A stretch of DNA of 14,406 bases, from contig JACADX010000368.1 of the NCBI GenBank assembly GCA_013389125.1, positions 1 to 14,406 on the forward strand, read 5' to 3'. Of this stretch, positions 1 through 6,708 are shown one piece after another (the stretch's first letter is position 1; each line of letters starts with the position of its first letter). The DNA is from Parvularculaceae bacterium (GTDB taxonomy: Bacteria > Pseudomonadota > Alphaproteobacteria > Caulobacterales > Parvularculaceae). Both the position numbers and the translations under genes were made by a program. The notes below the pieces were generated by a model, which saw only the letters and a program-made list of their open reading frames with translations, was not told the origin of the DNA and searched no databases.

Positions 1-735
1 GCCTCGCGCGGGATCGGCGAGGCGATCGCGCGAAGGCTCGCCGAGCACGGCGCCGACGTTGTCGTCTCGAGCCGAAAAATTGACGCCTGCGAGACCGTCG
101 CCGCGTCAATCAATGATGCGCGGGGGCGCAAAGCGGCGCACGCGGCCGCGTGCAACATCTCGCGCAAGGAAGACCTGAAATCGCTGATCGAGTTCGCGAA
201 TGCGAGGATCGGCAAGGTCGACATCCTGGTGTCGAACGCTGCGGTCAATCCCTATTTCGGCTCGGCCGAAGGCATCAGCGACGAGCAGTTCGACAAGATC
301 ATCACGGCGAACGTCAAGGCGAGCCACTGGCTGTCGCAGCTTGTCCTGCCGCAGATGAAAGCGCGCAAGGACGGCGCGATCATCATCATCTCGTCGATCG
401 GCGCCTTCGTCGGCAGCAACGCGATCGGCGCCTACAACATTTCCAAGGCGGCGGACCTGCAGCTCGCGCGCAACCTTGCGGTCGAATACGGGCCGATGGG
501 CGTTCGCGAGAATTGCATTTGTCCCGGCATCGTCAGGACCTATTTCGCCGAAGCGCTCTGGAAGGATCCGAAGGTCGAAGAAATGATCGCGAAAACCCTG
601 CCGCTTCGGCGCTTCGGCGAGCCGGACGACATCGCCGGCGCCGCCGTGTTTCTCGCGTCGCCGGCCGGCCGGTGGATGACAGGACAACAGATCGTGATTG
701 ACGGCGGCGCTTTGGTGAGCCTCGGCGCGCTCTGA
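1..735 (+). CDS. DHRS4-like short-chain dehydrogenase/reductase, 5' end missing
   Basis: The reading frame is open from base 1, so the start codon and roughly the first 15-20 residues lie outside the window; 244 residues are visible. It opens inside the Rossmann dinucleotide-binding turn (ASRGIG, the end of TGxxxGIG). SSRK at visible residues 23-26 puts a basic residue where NADP-preferring members have one. The family's NAG-like motif appears as SNAA (78-81). The catalytic set is complete: Asn104, Ser132, Tyr145 and Lys149 (YNISK). The stretch VSNAAVNPYFGS and the LWKD and RRFGEPDD segments resemble the DHRS4/SDR25C group, which reduces carbonyls such as retinal and aromatic ketones with NADPH. 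Substrate here is unknown; a 3-oxoacyl or alcohol dehydrogenase role is also possible. Family assignment is firm, substrate is not. Confidence 0.93.
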   Translation, partial: ASRGIGEAIARRLAEHGADVVVSSRKIDACETVAASINDARGRKAAHAAACNISRKEDLKSLIEFANARIGKVDILVSNAAVNPYFGSAEGISDEQFDKIITANVKASHWLSQLVLPQMKARKDGAIIIISSIGAFVGSNAIGAYNISKAADLQLARNLAVEYGPMGVRENCICPGIVRTYFAEALWKDPKVEEMIAKTLPLRRFGEPDDIAGAAVFLASPAGRWMTGQQIVIDGGALVSLGAL

Positions 736-749
736 TGACGAAGCGTTAA

Positions 750-785
750 GGGACAGACTCTCAAACCGCGCTTATTCTGAGCGCG
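750..785 (+). promoter_or_regulatory. Candidate promoter with inverted repeat around the -10, upstream of the EF-hand gene
   Basis: GGGACA at 750-755 (4 of 6 to TTGACA) and TATTCT at 773-778 (4 of 6 to TATAAT) are separated by 17 bases, a legal sigma70-type arrangement. The arms CGCGCT (767-772) and AGCGCG (780-785) form an inverted repeat that brackets the -10, so a repressor could sit there. It would give a leader of about 48 bases. This is visual matching only; both boxes are imperfect. Confidence 0.3.
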
Positions 786-832
786 ACGGGGGCGCGCTGC
801 GCCTTCGGGCCAATGCTGAAAGGGACAGATCG

Positions 833-1171
833 ATGAAATATGCAATTGTCTCGGCGACCGCCGCCGCGTTCGCCGCGACCGCCGCCTATGCCGGCGGCCA
901 CGGAGAAAAGGGCGCTGGCGCCGAGGCGATGAACGCCAAGATTGAGGCGCATTTCAAGGAAGTCGACGCCAACGCCGACGGGCAAGTGACGGAAGCCGAA
1001 CTCGTTGCGTACATGACCGCCAAGGCGAAGAAGGAATTCGCCGAAGCCTCCGGCGGCGACGGCATGATGACGCTTGACGAAGTGAAAGCGCATCATAAGG
1101 CCAAGCACGAGGCGATGATGAAAGAACACGGGAACATGGAGCATGGCGAACACAAGTCAGGCGATCATTAG
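833..1171 (+). CDS. Small secreted EF-hand protein with His/Met-rich tail
   Basis: A 112-residue exported protein. The start follows AAAGGGA (819-825) at normal spacing. Residues 1-20 form a Sec signal peptide ending AYA, so the mature protein starts at Gly21. One canonical EF-hand loop is seen at residues 45-56, with Asp45, Asn47, Asp49, Gly50, Val52 and Glu56 at the expected calcium-binding positions. A second loop at about 72-83 keeps only Asp76, Gly77 and Glu83, so it is degenerate. From residue 87 on the chain holds seven His and three Met among many charged residues, which could bind a transition metal. It probably binds calcium in the periplasm or outside the cell; its partner and purpose are unknown. 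It appears monocistronic, closed by the terminator at 1193-1230. Confidence 0.88.
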   Translation: MKYAIVSATAAAFAATAAYAGGHGEKGAGAEAMNAKIEAHFKEVDANADGQVTEAELVAYMTAKAKKEFAEASGGDGMMTLDEVKAHHKAKHEAMMKEHGNMEHGEHKSGDH

Positions 1172-1192
1172 GCTTCCGGAATAACTGACCCC

Positions 1193-1230
1193 AAAGGCCC
1201 GGCTGCTGCGCGCCGGGCCTTTTTTCTTTT
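1193..1230 (+). terminator. Strong intrinsic terminator after the EF-hand gene
   Basis: An 11-bp perfect stem is formed by 1193-1203 (AAAGGCCCGGC) and 1212-1222 (GCCGGGCCTTT), with an 8-base loop. It is followed by a T-rich run to 1230 broken by one C. It separates the EF-hand gene from clpB. Confidence 0.92.
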
Positions 1231-1234
1231 CAGT

Positions 1235-1265
1235 CTTGCGGCGCGGCTTTTCGCGCCTATCTGAA
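1235..1265 (+). promoter_or_regulatory. RpoH (sigma32) heat-shock promoter of clpB
   Basis: CTTG at 1235-1238, a 17-base spacer, then CCTATCTGAA at 1256-1265. The alphaproteobacterial heat-shock consensus is CTTG-N17/18-CYTATNTNNG; only the last base differs (A for G). Transcription would begin near 1272, giving a leader of about 55-60 bases before the clpB ATG. The site begins right after the preceding terminator, so clpB has its own transcription unit. No CIRCE element was seen. Confidence 0.8.
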
Positions 1266-1328
1266 GGACAAGGGCCGTCGCCTCGAAGAGGGACGGCTGT
1301 TCCATGACGCTTGATCCAAGGTCAGACA

Positions 1329-3968
1329 ATGCAATTTGAGAATTACACGGACCGGGCCCGGGGGCTCATCCAGGCCGCCCAGGGCATCGCCCTCCGCGAC
1401 GGCCACCAGCAGTTCACGTCCGAACACCTCCTAAAGGCTCTTCTGGACGATCAGGAAGGGCTTGCCGCCAATCTCCTGAAGTCGGCAGGCGCGCGGCCCG
1501 ATGTCGCGCTCGCTGAGACGGAGGCGGCGCTCAAAAAGCTGCCGAAGGTGCAGGGCGGCGGCGGCCAGATTTATCTTGCGCCGGCGCTCGCCAGGGTTTT
1601 CGCGTCGGCCGAGGAGCAATCGAAAAAGGCCGGCGACTCATTTGTCAGCGCCGAGCGGCTACTTGTCGCGCTTGCGCTGACGCCGGACGCTGAGGCCTCG
1701 AAGATCCTCAAAAACGCCGGCGCGACGCCGCAGTCGATCAACGCCGCAATCAACGGATTGAGAAAGGGCCGCACCGCCGACACCGCCTCGGCCGAGCAGG
1801 GGTACGATGCGCTGAAGAAATATGCGCGCGATCTGACCGACGCGGCGCGTTCCGGCATGCTTGATCCGGTCATTGGACGCGACGAGGAAATCCGCCGCGC
1901 GATGCAGGTTCTGTCGCGCCGCACCAAGAACAATCCTGTCCTCATCGGCGAGCCCGGCGTCGGCAAGACGGCGATCGCCGAGGGCCTCGCGCTTCGAATC
2001 GTCAACGGCGACGTGCCGGAAAGCCTCAAGAACAAGCGGCTTCTGGCGCTCGACATGGGCGCCCTTATCGCCGGCGCGAAATACCGCGGCGAATTCGAAG
2101 AGCGCCTCAAGGCCGTGCTGTCCGAAGTCACTTCCGCGGGCGGCGAAATCATTCTCTTCATCGACGAGATGCACACGCTCGTCGGCGCCGGCAAATCCGA
2201 AGGCGCGATGGACGCCTCAAATCTTCTAAAACCGGCGCTGGCGCGCGGCGAATTGCATTGCATCGGCGCAACTACGCTCGACGAATATCGAAAGCACGTC
2301 GAAAAGGACGCGGCGCTGGCGCGCCGCTTCCAGGCGGTCTTTATCGAAGAGCCGACCGTCGAAGACACGATTTCGATCCTTCGGGGGCTTAAGGAGAAGT
2401 ACGAACTCCATCACGGCGTCCGTATCTCCGACAGCGCGATCGTCGCGGCGGCGACGTTATCGAACCGCTACATTACGGATCGGTTTTTGCCCGACAAGGC
2501 GATCGATCTCGTCGACGAAGCGGCGTCGCGACTCAGAATGGAAGTCGATTCAAAGCCGGAAGAGCTCGATGAGCTTGATCGCCGCATTATCCAGCTGAAG
2601 ATCGAACGCGAGGCTCTGAAGAAGGAAGACGATGCGGCCTCGCGCGACCGTCTTGAAAAGCTTGAGGACGAGCTTTCAGGGCTTGAAGAGGATTCGGCGT
2701 CGCTGACGGCGCAATGGCGCGCCGAAAAGGAAAGCCTTGCGACGGCGACAAGGATCAAGGAGGAGCTGGAGGAGGCGCGTCAAGCGCTCGCCGATTCCGA
2801 GCGCCGCGGAGATCTCGGCCGCGCCTCGGAATTGAAATACGGCGTCATTCCGGATCTCGAAAAGAAACTCGCCGCGGCGGAAGAACGCGAAGACAAGGCT
2901 TCGCTGGTGCACGAGGTCGTGGACGCCGAAAACATCGCGGCCGTCGTCTCGCGCTGGACCGGCGTTCCCGTCGACAAGATGCTCGAGGGCGAGCGCGAGA
3001 AGCTCCTGCGGATGGAGGAGGCGATCGGCGCCCGAGTCGTCGGGCAGGCTGAAGCCGTCGAAGCGGTCTCGTCCGCCGTGCGCCGCGCGCGCGCCGGGCT
3101 GAAAGACCCCAACCGTCCGATCGGGTCATTCCTCTTCCTTGGCCCAACCGGCGTCGGCAAGACCGAATTGACGAAGGCGCTCGCGGAATTCCTGTTTGAC
3201 GACGATACGGCGATCGCTCGCATCGACATGTCGGAATTCATGGAGAAGCACTCGGTTGCGCGGCTTATCGGCGCGCCGCCAGGCTATGTCGGCTATGAAG
3301 AAGGCGGCGCCTTGACCGAAACCGTCCGCCGGCGTCCCTATCAGGTCGTGCTCTTTGATGAAGTCGAAAAGGCGCATCCGGACGTTTTCAACGTGCTCTT
3401 GCAAGTGCTCGACGACGGGCGGCTGACCGACGGCCAGGGCCGCACCGTCGACTTCAAGAACACGCTGATCATCTTGACCTCGAATCTCGGCGCCGAGCAC
3501 CTTGCGAACCAGCCGGAAGGCCAGGACTCCGAGGCGGTGCGCCCGCAGGTGATGGAGGCGGTGCGCGCGCGCTTCCGCCCCGAGTTCCTCAACCGGCTCG
3601 ACGAGATCATCCTGTTCCATCGCCTCACCCGCGCGAATATGGACCGGATCGTCGACATCCAGATTGCGCGGCTCGCAGGGTTGCTGGCCGACCGCAAGAT
3701 CGCGATCAAGCTCGACGACAAGGCGCGCCGCTGGCTCAGCGACGCCGGGTATGATCCGGTCTACGGCGCGCGGCCTCTAAAGCGCGTTATCCAGAAAGAG
3801 CTGCAGGATCCGCTTGCGGACCTTATTCTCGCCGGAAAGGTGAAGGACGGCGATACGCTGGAGATTTCGGCGGGCGCCCACGGTCTCACGGTGAATGGCG
3901 AAGCGCCGAAGGATCCGGGGAGGCGGTTCGCGGGCGATGCGCCGCCGGCCGGCGCGCTCCTTAACTAG
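1329..3968 (+). CDS. clpB: ATP-dependent disaggregase chaperone ClpB
   Basis: Hexameric Hsp100 ATPase that, with DnaK/DnaJ/GrpE, pulls polypeptides out of heat-induced aggregates in the cytoplasm. It is complete at 879 residues, slightly longer than most ClpB. The ATG at 1329 gives the family-typical N-terminus MQFENYTDRARG and follows AAGGT at 1318-1322; a TTG at 1311 would add six residues and is less likely. The N-domain covers about 1-145. NBD1 has Walker A GEPGVGKT (207-214), pore Tyr252 and Walker B Asp279-Glu280. The coiled-coil M-domain is at about 404-520. NBD2 has Walker A GPTGVGKT (605-612), pore Tyr653 and Walker B Asp677-Glu678. All catalytic residues are present. The C-terminus carries a short Pro/Gly/Ala-rich extension. 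Expression is expected to be heat-induced from the promoter at 1235-1265. Confidence 0.98.
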   Translation: MQFENYTDRARGLIQAAQGIALRDGHQQFTSEHLLKALLDDQEGLAANLLKSAGARPDVALAETEAALKKLPKVQGGGGQIYLAPALARVFASAEEQSKKAGDSFVSAERLLVALALTPDAEASKILKNAGATPQSINAAINGLRKGRTADTASAEQGYDALKKYARDLTDAARSGMLDPVIGRDEEIRRAMQVLSRRTKNNPVLIGEPGVGKTAIAEGLALRIVNGDVPESLKNKRLLALDMGALIAGAKYRGEFEERLKAVLSEVTSAGGEIILFIDEMHTLVGAGKSEGAMDASNLLKPALARGELHCIGATTLDEYRKHVEKDAALARRFQAVFIEEPTVEDTISILRGLKEKYELHHGVRISDSAIVAAATLSNRYITDRFLPDKAIDLVDEAASRLRMEVDSKPEELDELDRRIIQLKIEREALKKEDDAASRDRLEKLEDELSGLEEDSASLTAQWRAEKESLATATRIKEELEEARQALADSERRGDLGRASELKYGVIPDLEKKLAAAEEREDKASLVHEVVDAENIAAVVSRWTGVPVDKMLEGEREKLLRMEEAIGARVVGQAEAVEAVSSAVRRARAGLKDPNRPIGSFLFLGPTGVGKTELTKALAEFLFDDDTAIARIDMSEFMEKHSVARLIGAPPGYVGYEEGGALTETVRRRPYQVVLFDEVEKAHPDVFNVLLQVLDDGRLTDGQGRTVDFKNTLIILTSNLGAEHLANQPEGQDSEAVRPQVMEAVRARFRPEFLNRLDEIILFHRLTRANMDRIVDIQIARLAGLLADRKIAIKLDDKARRWLSDAGYDPVYGARPLKRVIQKELQDPLADLILAGKVKDGDTLEISAGAHGLTVNGEAPKDPGRRFAGDAPPAGALLN

Positions 3969-3977
3969 GGGGATAAA

Positions 3978-4187
3978 TTGGCGAGAAAGGCGATCGACGC
4001 GAAAGCGAAAGAAGAAGCGCTCATGAAACTCATTCGCGAGACCGTCGCGAGCGCCGGCGCGATCGCTCCTGACGAAATCCCGCACCTCGTGAAGGAGCGC
4101 ATCAAGGGACAAGCGGCCGGCGACCTTGACGTTGACGCCTACATAAAAGAAGCGATCAGGGCGCAAAAGCGGCTCAAAAAGCCGTAA
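3978..4187 (+). CDS. Small charged protein of unknown function, clpB-linked
   Basis: A 69-residue protein I do not recognise. It starts at a TTG nine bases after the clpB stop; the purine-rich AGGGGG (3967-3972), partly inside that stop codon, is a good ribosome binding site at correct spacing, and no ATG fits. The chain is Lys/Arg/Glu/Asp-rich, with no signal peptide, membrane segment or cysteine, and looks mostly helical: a basic N-terminus, a central segment around DEIPHLVKERI, and a basic helix ending KRLKKP. No terminator separates it from clpB, so it should share the heat-shock transcript. A small nucleic-acid-binding or chaperone-adaptor role is conceivable but unsupported. That it is a gene rests on the tight spacing, the ribosome binding site and normal codon use. 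Confidence 0.72.
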   Translation: MARKAIDAKAKEEALMKLIRETVASAGAIAPDEIPHLVKERIKGQAAGDLDVDAYIKEAIRAQKRLKKP

Positions 4188-4214
4188 TGATCATCCGTAG
4201 GCGGCGGTTTCGCG

Positions 4215-4243
4215 TTGACCGGCGCGGAGGGCGAGCCTAAGGT
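4215..4243 (+). promoter_or_regulatory. Possible promoter for the CTERM-like protein gene
   Basis: TTGACC at 4215-4220 (5 of 6 to TTGACA), a 17-base spacer, and TAAGGT at 4238-4243 (3 of 6 to TATAAT). It would start transcription near 4250, about 20 bases before the ATG at 4272. The -10 is poor, so this is a weak call. Confidence 0.28.
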
Positions 4244-4271
4244 CCGCCGCACGGTATTGGGGGACGTGCGT

Positions 4272-4685
4272 ATGAGGGCGTGCTTTGCGGCGGCGCTGGC
4301 CGTCGCGATCGCGGGCGTTTGGACGGATAGGGCATTCGCCGCAATTGTCAGCATGGAGACGTTGTCCGGCCCCTTCGCCGGCGCGTTGATCTCCGACCTT
4401 CCTCATTTCGCCGCTGAACGAACGGGTTTGCAGGTCCCCGAGGCTGCGAGCGGCCGGCGCTTCCGGGCGCCGCCGCGGCAAGGCTTATCCGCTGCGGCTC
4501 TTGCTGCGCCGGCGATCGCCCTTGCGTCCGCGGAACCGTCGGAACCGCCCGTCTCGGAATTCAAGTCGCCGCCGACGCCGGTCCCAACGCCGCCAGCGGC
4601 GCCCCTAATCCTGCTCGGCCTTGTCGCATTTGCGGTTGCGCGCAGTTTCGGCCCGCGGGGAAGGCCCCGGAAGCCGCCGCGCTGA
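4272..4685 (+). CDS. Small exported protein with PEP-CTERM-like C-terminal sorting signal
   Basis: A 137-residue protein of no family I recognise. The ATG at 4272 follows GGGGGA (4258-4263) and opens a signal peptide (residues 1-23, ending AFA). An upstream in-frame TTG at 4215 would bury the signal and is rejected. The mature part is low in distinctive motifs and becomes Pro/Ala-rich from residue 86. The C-terminus is tripartite: VPTP at 104-107, a hydrophobic stretch at about 109-123, and a basic tail (RSFGPRGRPRKPPR) to the end. That order matches PEP-CTERM/VPLPA-type exosortase signals, though it could be a plain tail anchor. The gene converges on the M23 peptidase gene with three bases between the stop codons. 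Existence is likely; function is unknown. Confidence 0.66.
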   Translation: MRACFAAALAVAIAGVWTDRAFAAIVSMETLSGPFAGALISDLPHFAAERTGLQVPEAASGRRFRAPPRQGLSAAALAAPAIALASAEPSEPPVSEFKSPPTPVPTPPAAPLILLGLVAFAVARSFGPRGRPRKPPR

Positions 4686-4688
4686 CGA

Positions 4689-6461
4689 TCAGAGCGCCTC
4701 GTCCTTGGCGCGGTTGTCGGCGAGGAGGCCAGATTCTTCCGGCCGTGAATTGGCGTGCGCCGCGCGCATGCCGTCAATGCGGTCGCGTTCCTCTTTGAAT
4801 CGCTGCAGCTCCTTGCCGCCAAGTTCGTAGCCGGTCGCGATCTTGAGGCTTTGCGGGTTGACCGGCTTGTCCTTGAGGTGAACTTCATAATGGAGGTGCG
4901 GACCCGTCGACCGGCCGGTAGAGCCGACATAGCCGATGATGTCGCCCTGCCGGACGCGAACGCCGGTCCTGACGCCCTTCTTGACCGCGTTCATGTGGGC
5001 ATAGGCCGTTTTGTACCCTTGCGCATGACGGATGCGCACATAATTGCCGAATGTGCCGTAGGGGCCTGCGCGCTCGATGACGCCGTCGCCCGCCGCCATG
5101 ATCGGCGTGCCGCGCGCCGCCGCGAAGTCGACGCCCTTGTGCGCCTTTTGATAGCCGAGGATCGGATGCCGGCGCGTGCCGAAGCCTGACGATAGCCGCG
5201 CGCCGTCAATTGGCGTCTTCATCAATAGCCGGCGCGCGCTTTCGCCCGAGGCGTCGAAATAGTCGCCTCTGCCGCCGCCGTCCGCGGTCTCGAAGCGGTA
5301 ATAGCCTTTCTCCTTCGTTCGGCTGCGCCATTTGAGGCGCCCGTAGAGAATGTCGCCGCCGCCGACCAGATTGCCGGCCTCGTCATAGCGTACTTCAAAA
5401 ATCGCCTCGAATTCATCGCCGCCGAATATCTCGCGCTGGAAATCGACGTCATAGGCGAACATCTGCGCAAGTCCCGCGATCACTTCGTCCGGCGCGCCCT
5501 GACGCTTGGCGGAGAGATAGAGGCTGCCGTCTATTCGTCCGTCGACGGCGGCGACGCGCGTCATCAGCGGCGTCAGGAATTCCTTCGCGGCATATCCTTC
5601 TTCGGGATTGCGCGAAAGCGAGATGCGCCTTTCGGCGTCGACGCGAAAGTCGAGCGACATGAGATAGCCTGGCGGCGGATCGGTTTCGGAAACCGCCTGG
5701 AACAGCGTCCGCGCGGGCGCGCCGATCGTCAGCGCCAACTCCTGCCCCGGACGCAGGCGGCGCAGATTATAGACTTTTCCGAACGCGTAGGCGGCGTCAT
5801 TTCGGTCCTCCGCGCGCACGCCCGCGCGCTTCAGCGCATCGACCAAAGTCTCGCCCTTCGCGAGCGTCACCCGCATTTCCCGCGGAGCCTCGGCAATGTC
5901 CCCGTCGGAGACCCGCGCGCTCGCACCGCGTCCCCGGCCGCCGTCAAGATCGCTGATGTTAAAGAAGGGCGGCGGCCGATCCGACCTGTCGGCCATCCAG
6001 ACCGACGCCAGCGAAAGCACGGCCGTTCCGTCCGCGCCTGCGGCGCCGGCGCGGTCCCCCGCCGGCTTGAGACGCGGCGCAAGGGCGCCGGCATCGCCAA
6101 TCGGCGCCGCCGCAAGCGGCTTGACGCGAAGCGGCCCGCCGAAGCCTTCGGCGAATTCGCTGTAATTCGTCGGCGACACCGGCGCCGCGGCGGGCTGCGT
6201 CGCGCCCATCGGCGAGATCGGCGGCGCAGGTTCCTTCGCAATCCCCGACGCGCCGATGTCGGGCGCCGGCGCTGCAACGCCGGGTTCGACGCTCGCAGGC
6301 GACGTCGTTTCAATTGCGCCCGCGACGGCTGGCGCCGCCGGCTGGCGGCTCATCGCGAAAGCGAGGAAAGCCCCGCCCAGTCCAAGCACGGCGAGGGCGG
6401 CGGCGACAGCGAGGGGCGCGCGCTCCGTCGCCCCATCTTTGCTTCCGTCGCCGAAATCCAT
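4689..6461 (-). CDS. Membrane-anchored M23 family murein DD-endopeptidase (MepM/ShyA-like)
   Basis: Zinc metallopeptidase expected to cut peptide cross-links in periplasmic peptidoglycan during wall growth or division. With the ATG at 6461 it has 590 residues; a TTG at 6569 would add 36 residues of non-typical sequence and is less likely, though the ribosome binding site at 6461 is weak. A short cytoplasmic N-terminus is followed by one membrane segment (about 15-37) and a long Pro/Ala-rich linker. A LysM/OapA-like region (about 194-249) precedes the middle domain. The C-terminal LytM/M23 domain (about 425-540) keeps all zinc and catalytic residues: HKGVD (His441, Asp445), AHM (His489) and HLH (His522, His524), so it should be active. 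It ends with a charged helical tail. Confidence 0.93.
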   Translation of the reverse strand: MDFGDGSKDGATERAPLAVAAALAVLGLGGAFLAFAMSRQPAAPAVAGAIETTSPASVEPGVAAPAPDIGASGIAKEPAPPISPMGATQPAAAPVSPTNYSEFAEGFGGPLRVKPLAAAPIGDAGALAPRLKPAGDRAGAAGADGTAVLSLASVWMADRSDRPPPFFNISDLDGGRGRGASARVSDGDIAEAPREMRVTLAKGETLVDALKRAGVRAEDRNDAAYAFGKVYNLRRLRPGQELALTIGAPARTLFQAVSETDPPPGYLMSLDFRVDAERRISLSRNPEEGYAAKEFLTPLMTRVAAVDGRIDGSLYLSAKRQGAPDEVIAGLAQMFAYDVDFQREIFGGDEFEAIFEVRYDEAGNLVGGGDILYGRLKWRSRTKEKGYYRFETADGGGRGDYFDASGESARRLLMKTPIDGARLSSGFGTRRHPILGYQKAHKGVDFAAARGTPIMAAGDGVIERAGPYGTFGNYVRIRHAQGYKTAYAHMNAVKKGVRTGVRVRQGDIIGYVGSTGRSTGPHLHYEVHLKDKPVNPQSLKIATGYELGGKELQRFKEERDRIDGMRAAHANSRPEESGLLADNRAKDEAL

Positions 6462-6708
6462 CCCGCCGCTTTCCCAAAAAGGCCCGCTTGAACAGGGGAC
6501 TATCTCTTCTTTGCGCTGGCCGTTGAAGTCAATGCAAGGGCCGATCGAGGAGCCGGAGCGGACTATCAAGGATCCGCGCTTAAGCCTCGGCCTCGCTTTT
6601 CACGGCAATTTTCGCCATCTTGGAAAGGCTTTTCTTAGGCCAGCGCGCGGGGGCCGGCGACGACCGGCGCGCCGAGGGGAACAAGCGTCGCATCGAGGAG
6701 TCCGGCGG
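6462..6708. other. Divergent intergenic region between M23 peptidase and ydbH
   Basis: These 247 bases separate two divergent start codons and must hold both promoters, but I find no convincing -35/-10 pair on either strand. A TTGACT reading on the minus strand near 6520-6535 lacks a well-placed -10. There is no tRNA, riboswitch-like fold or credible small gene. GAGGAG at 6695-6700 is the ydbH ribosome binding site. Confidence 0.5.

Noticed and set aside
1231..1328. CIRCE/HrcA operator before clpB
   Set aside because: No TTAGCACTC-N9-GAGTGCTAA-like repeat is present; the site fits RpoH instead.
3961..3980. TTAAC followed by GATAA at the clpB end, seen as a possible CtrA box
   Set aside because: The spacing between half-sites is 8 rather than 7 bases, and the sequence is explained by the clpB stop and the next ribosome binding site.
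6256..6708. Upstream extension of ydbH over the peptidase 5' end
   Set aside because: It is antisense to coding sequence and would bury the membrane anchor; the ATG at 6709 has a good GAGGAG site and a proper anchor.
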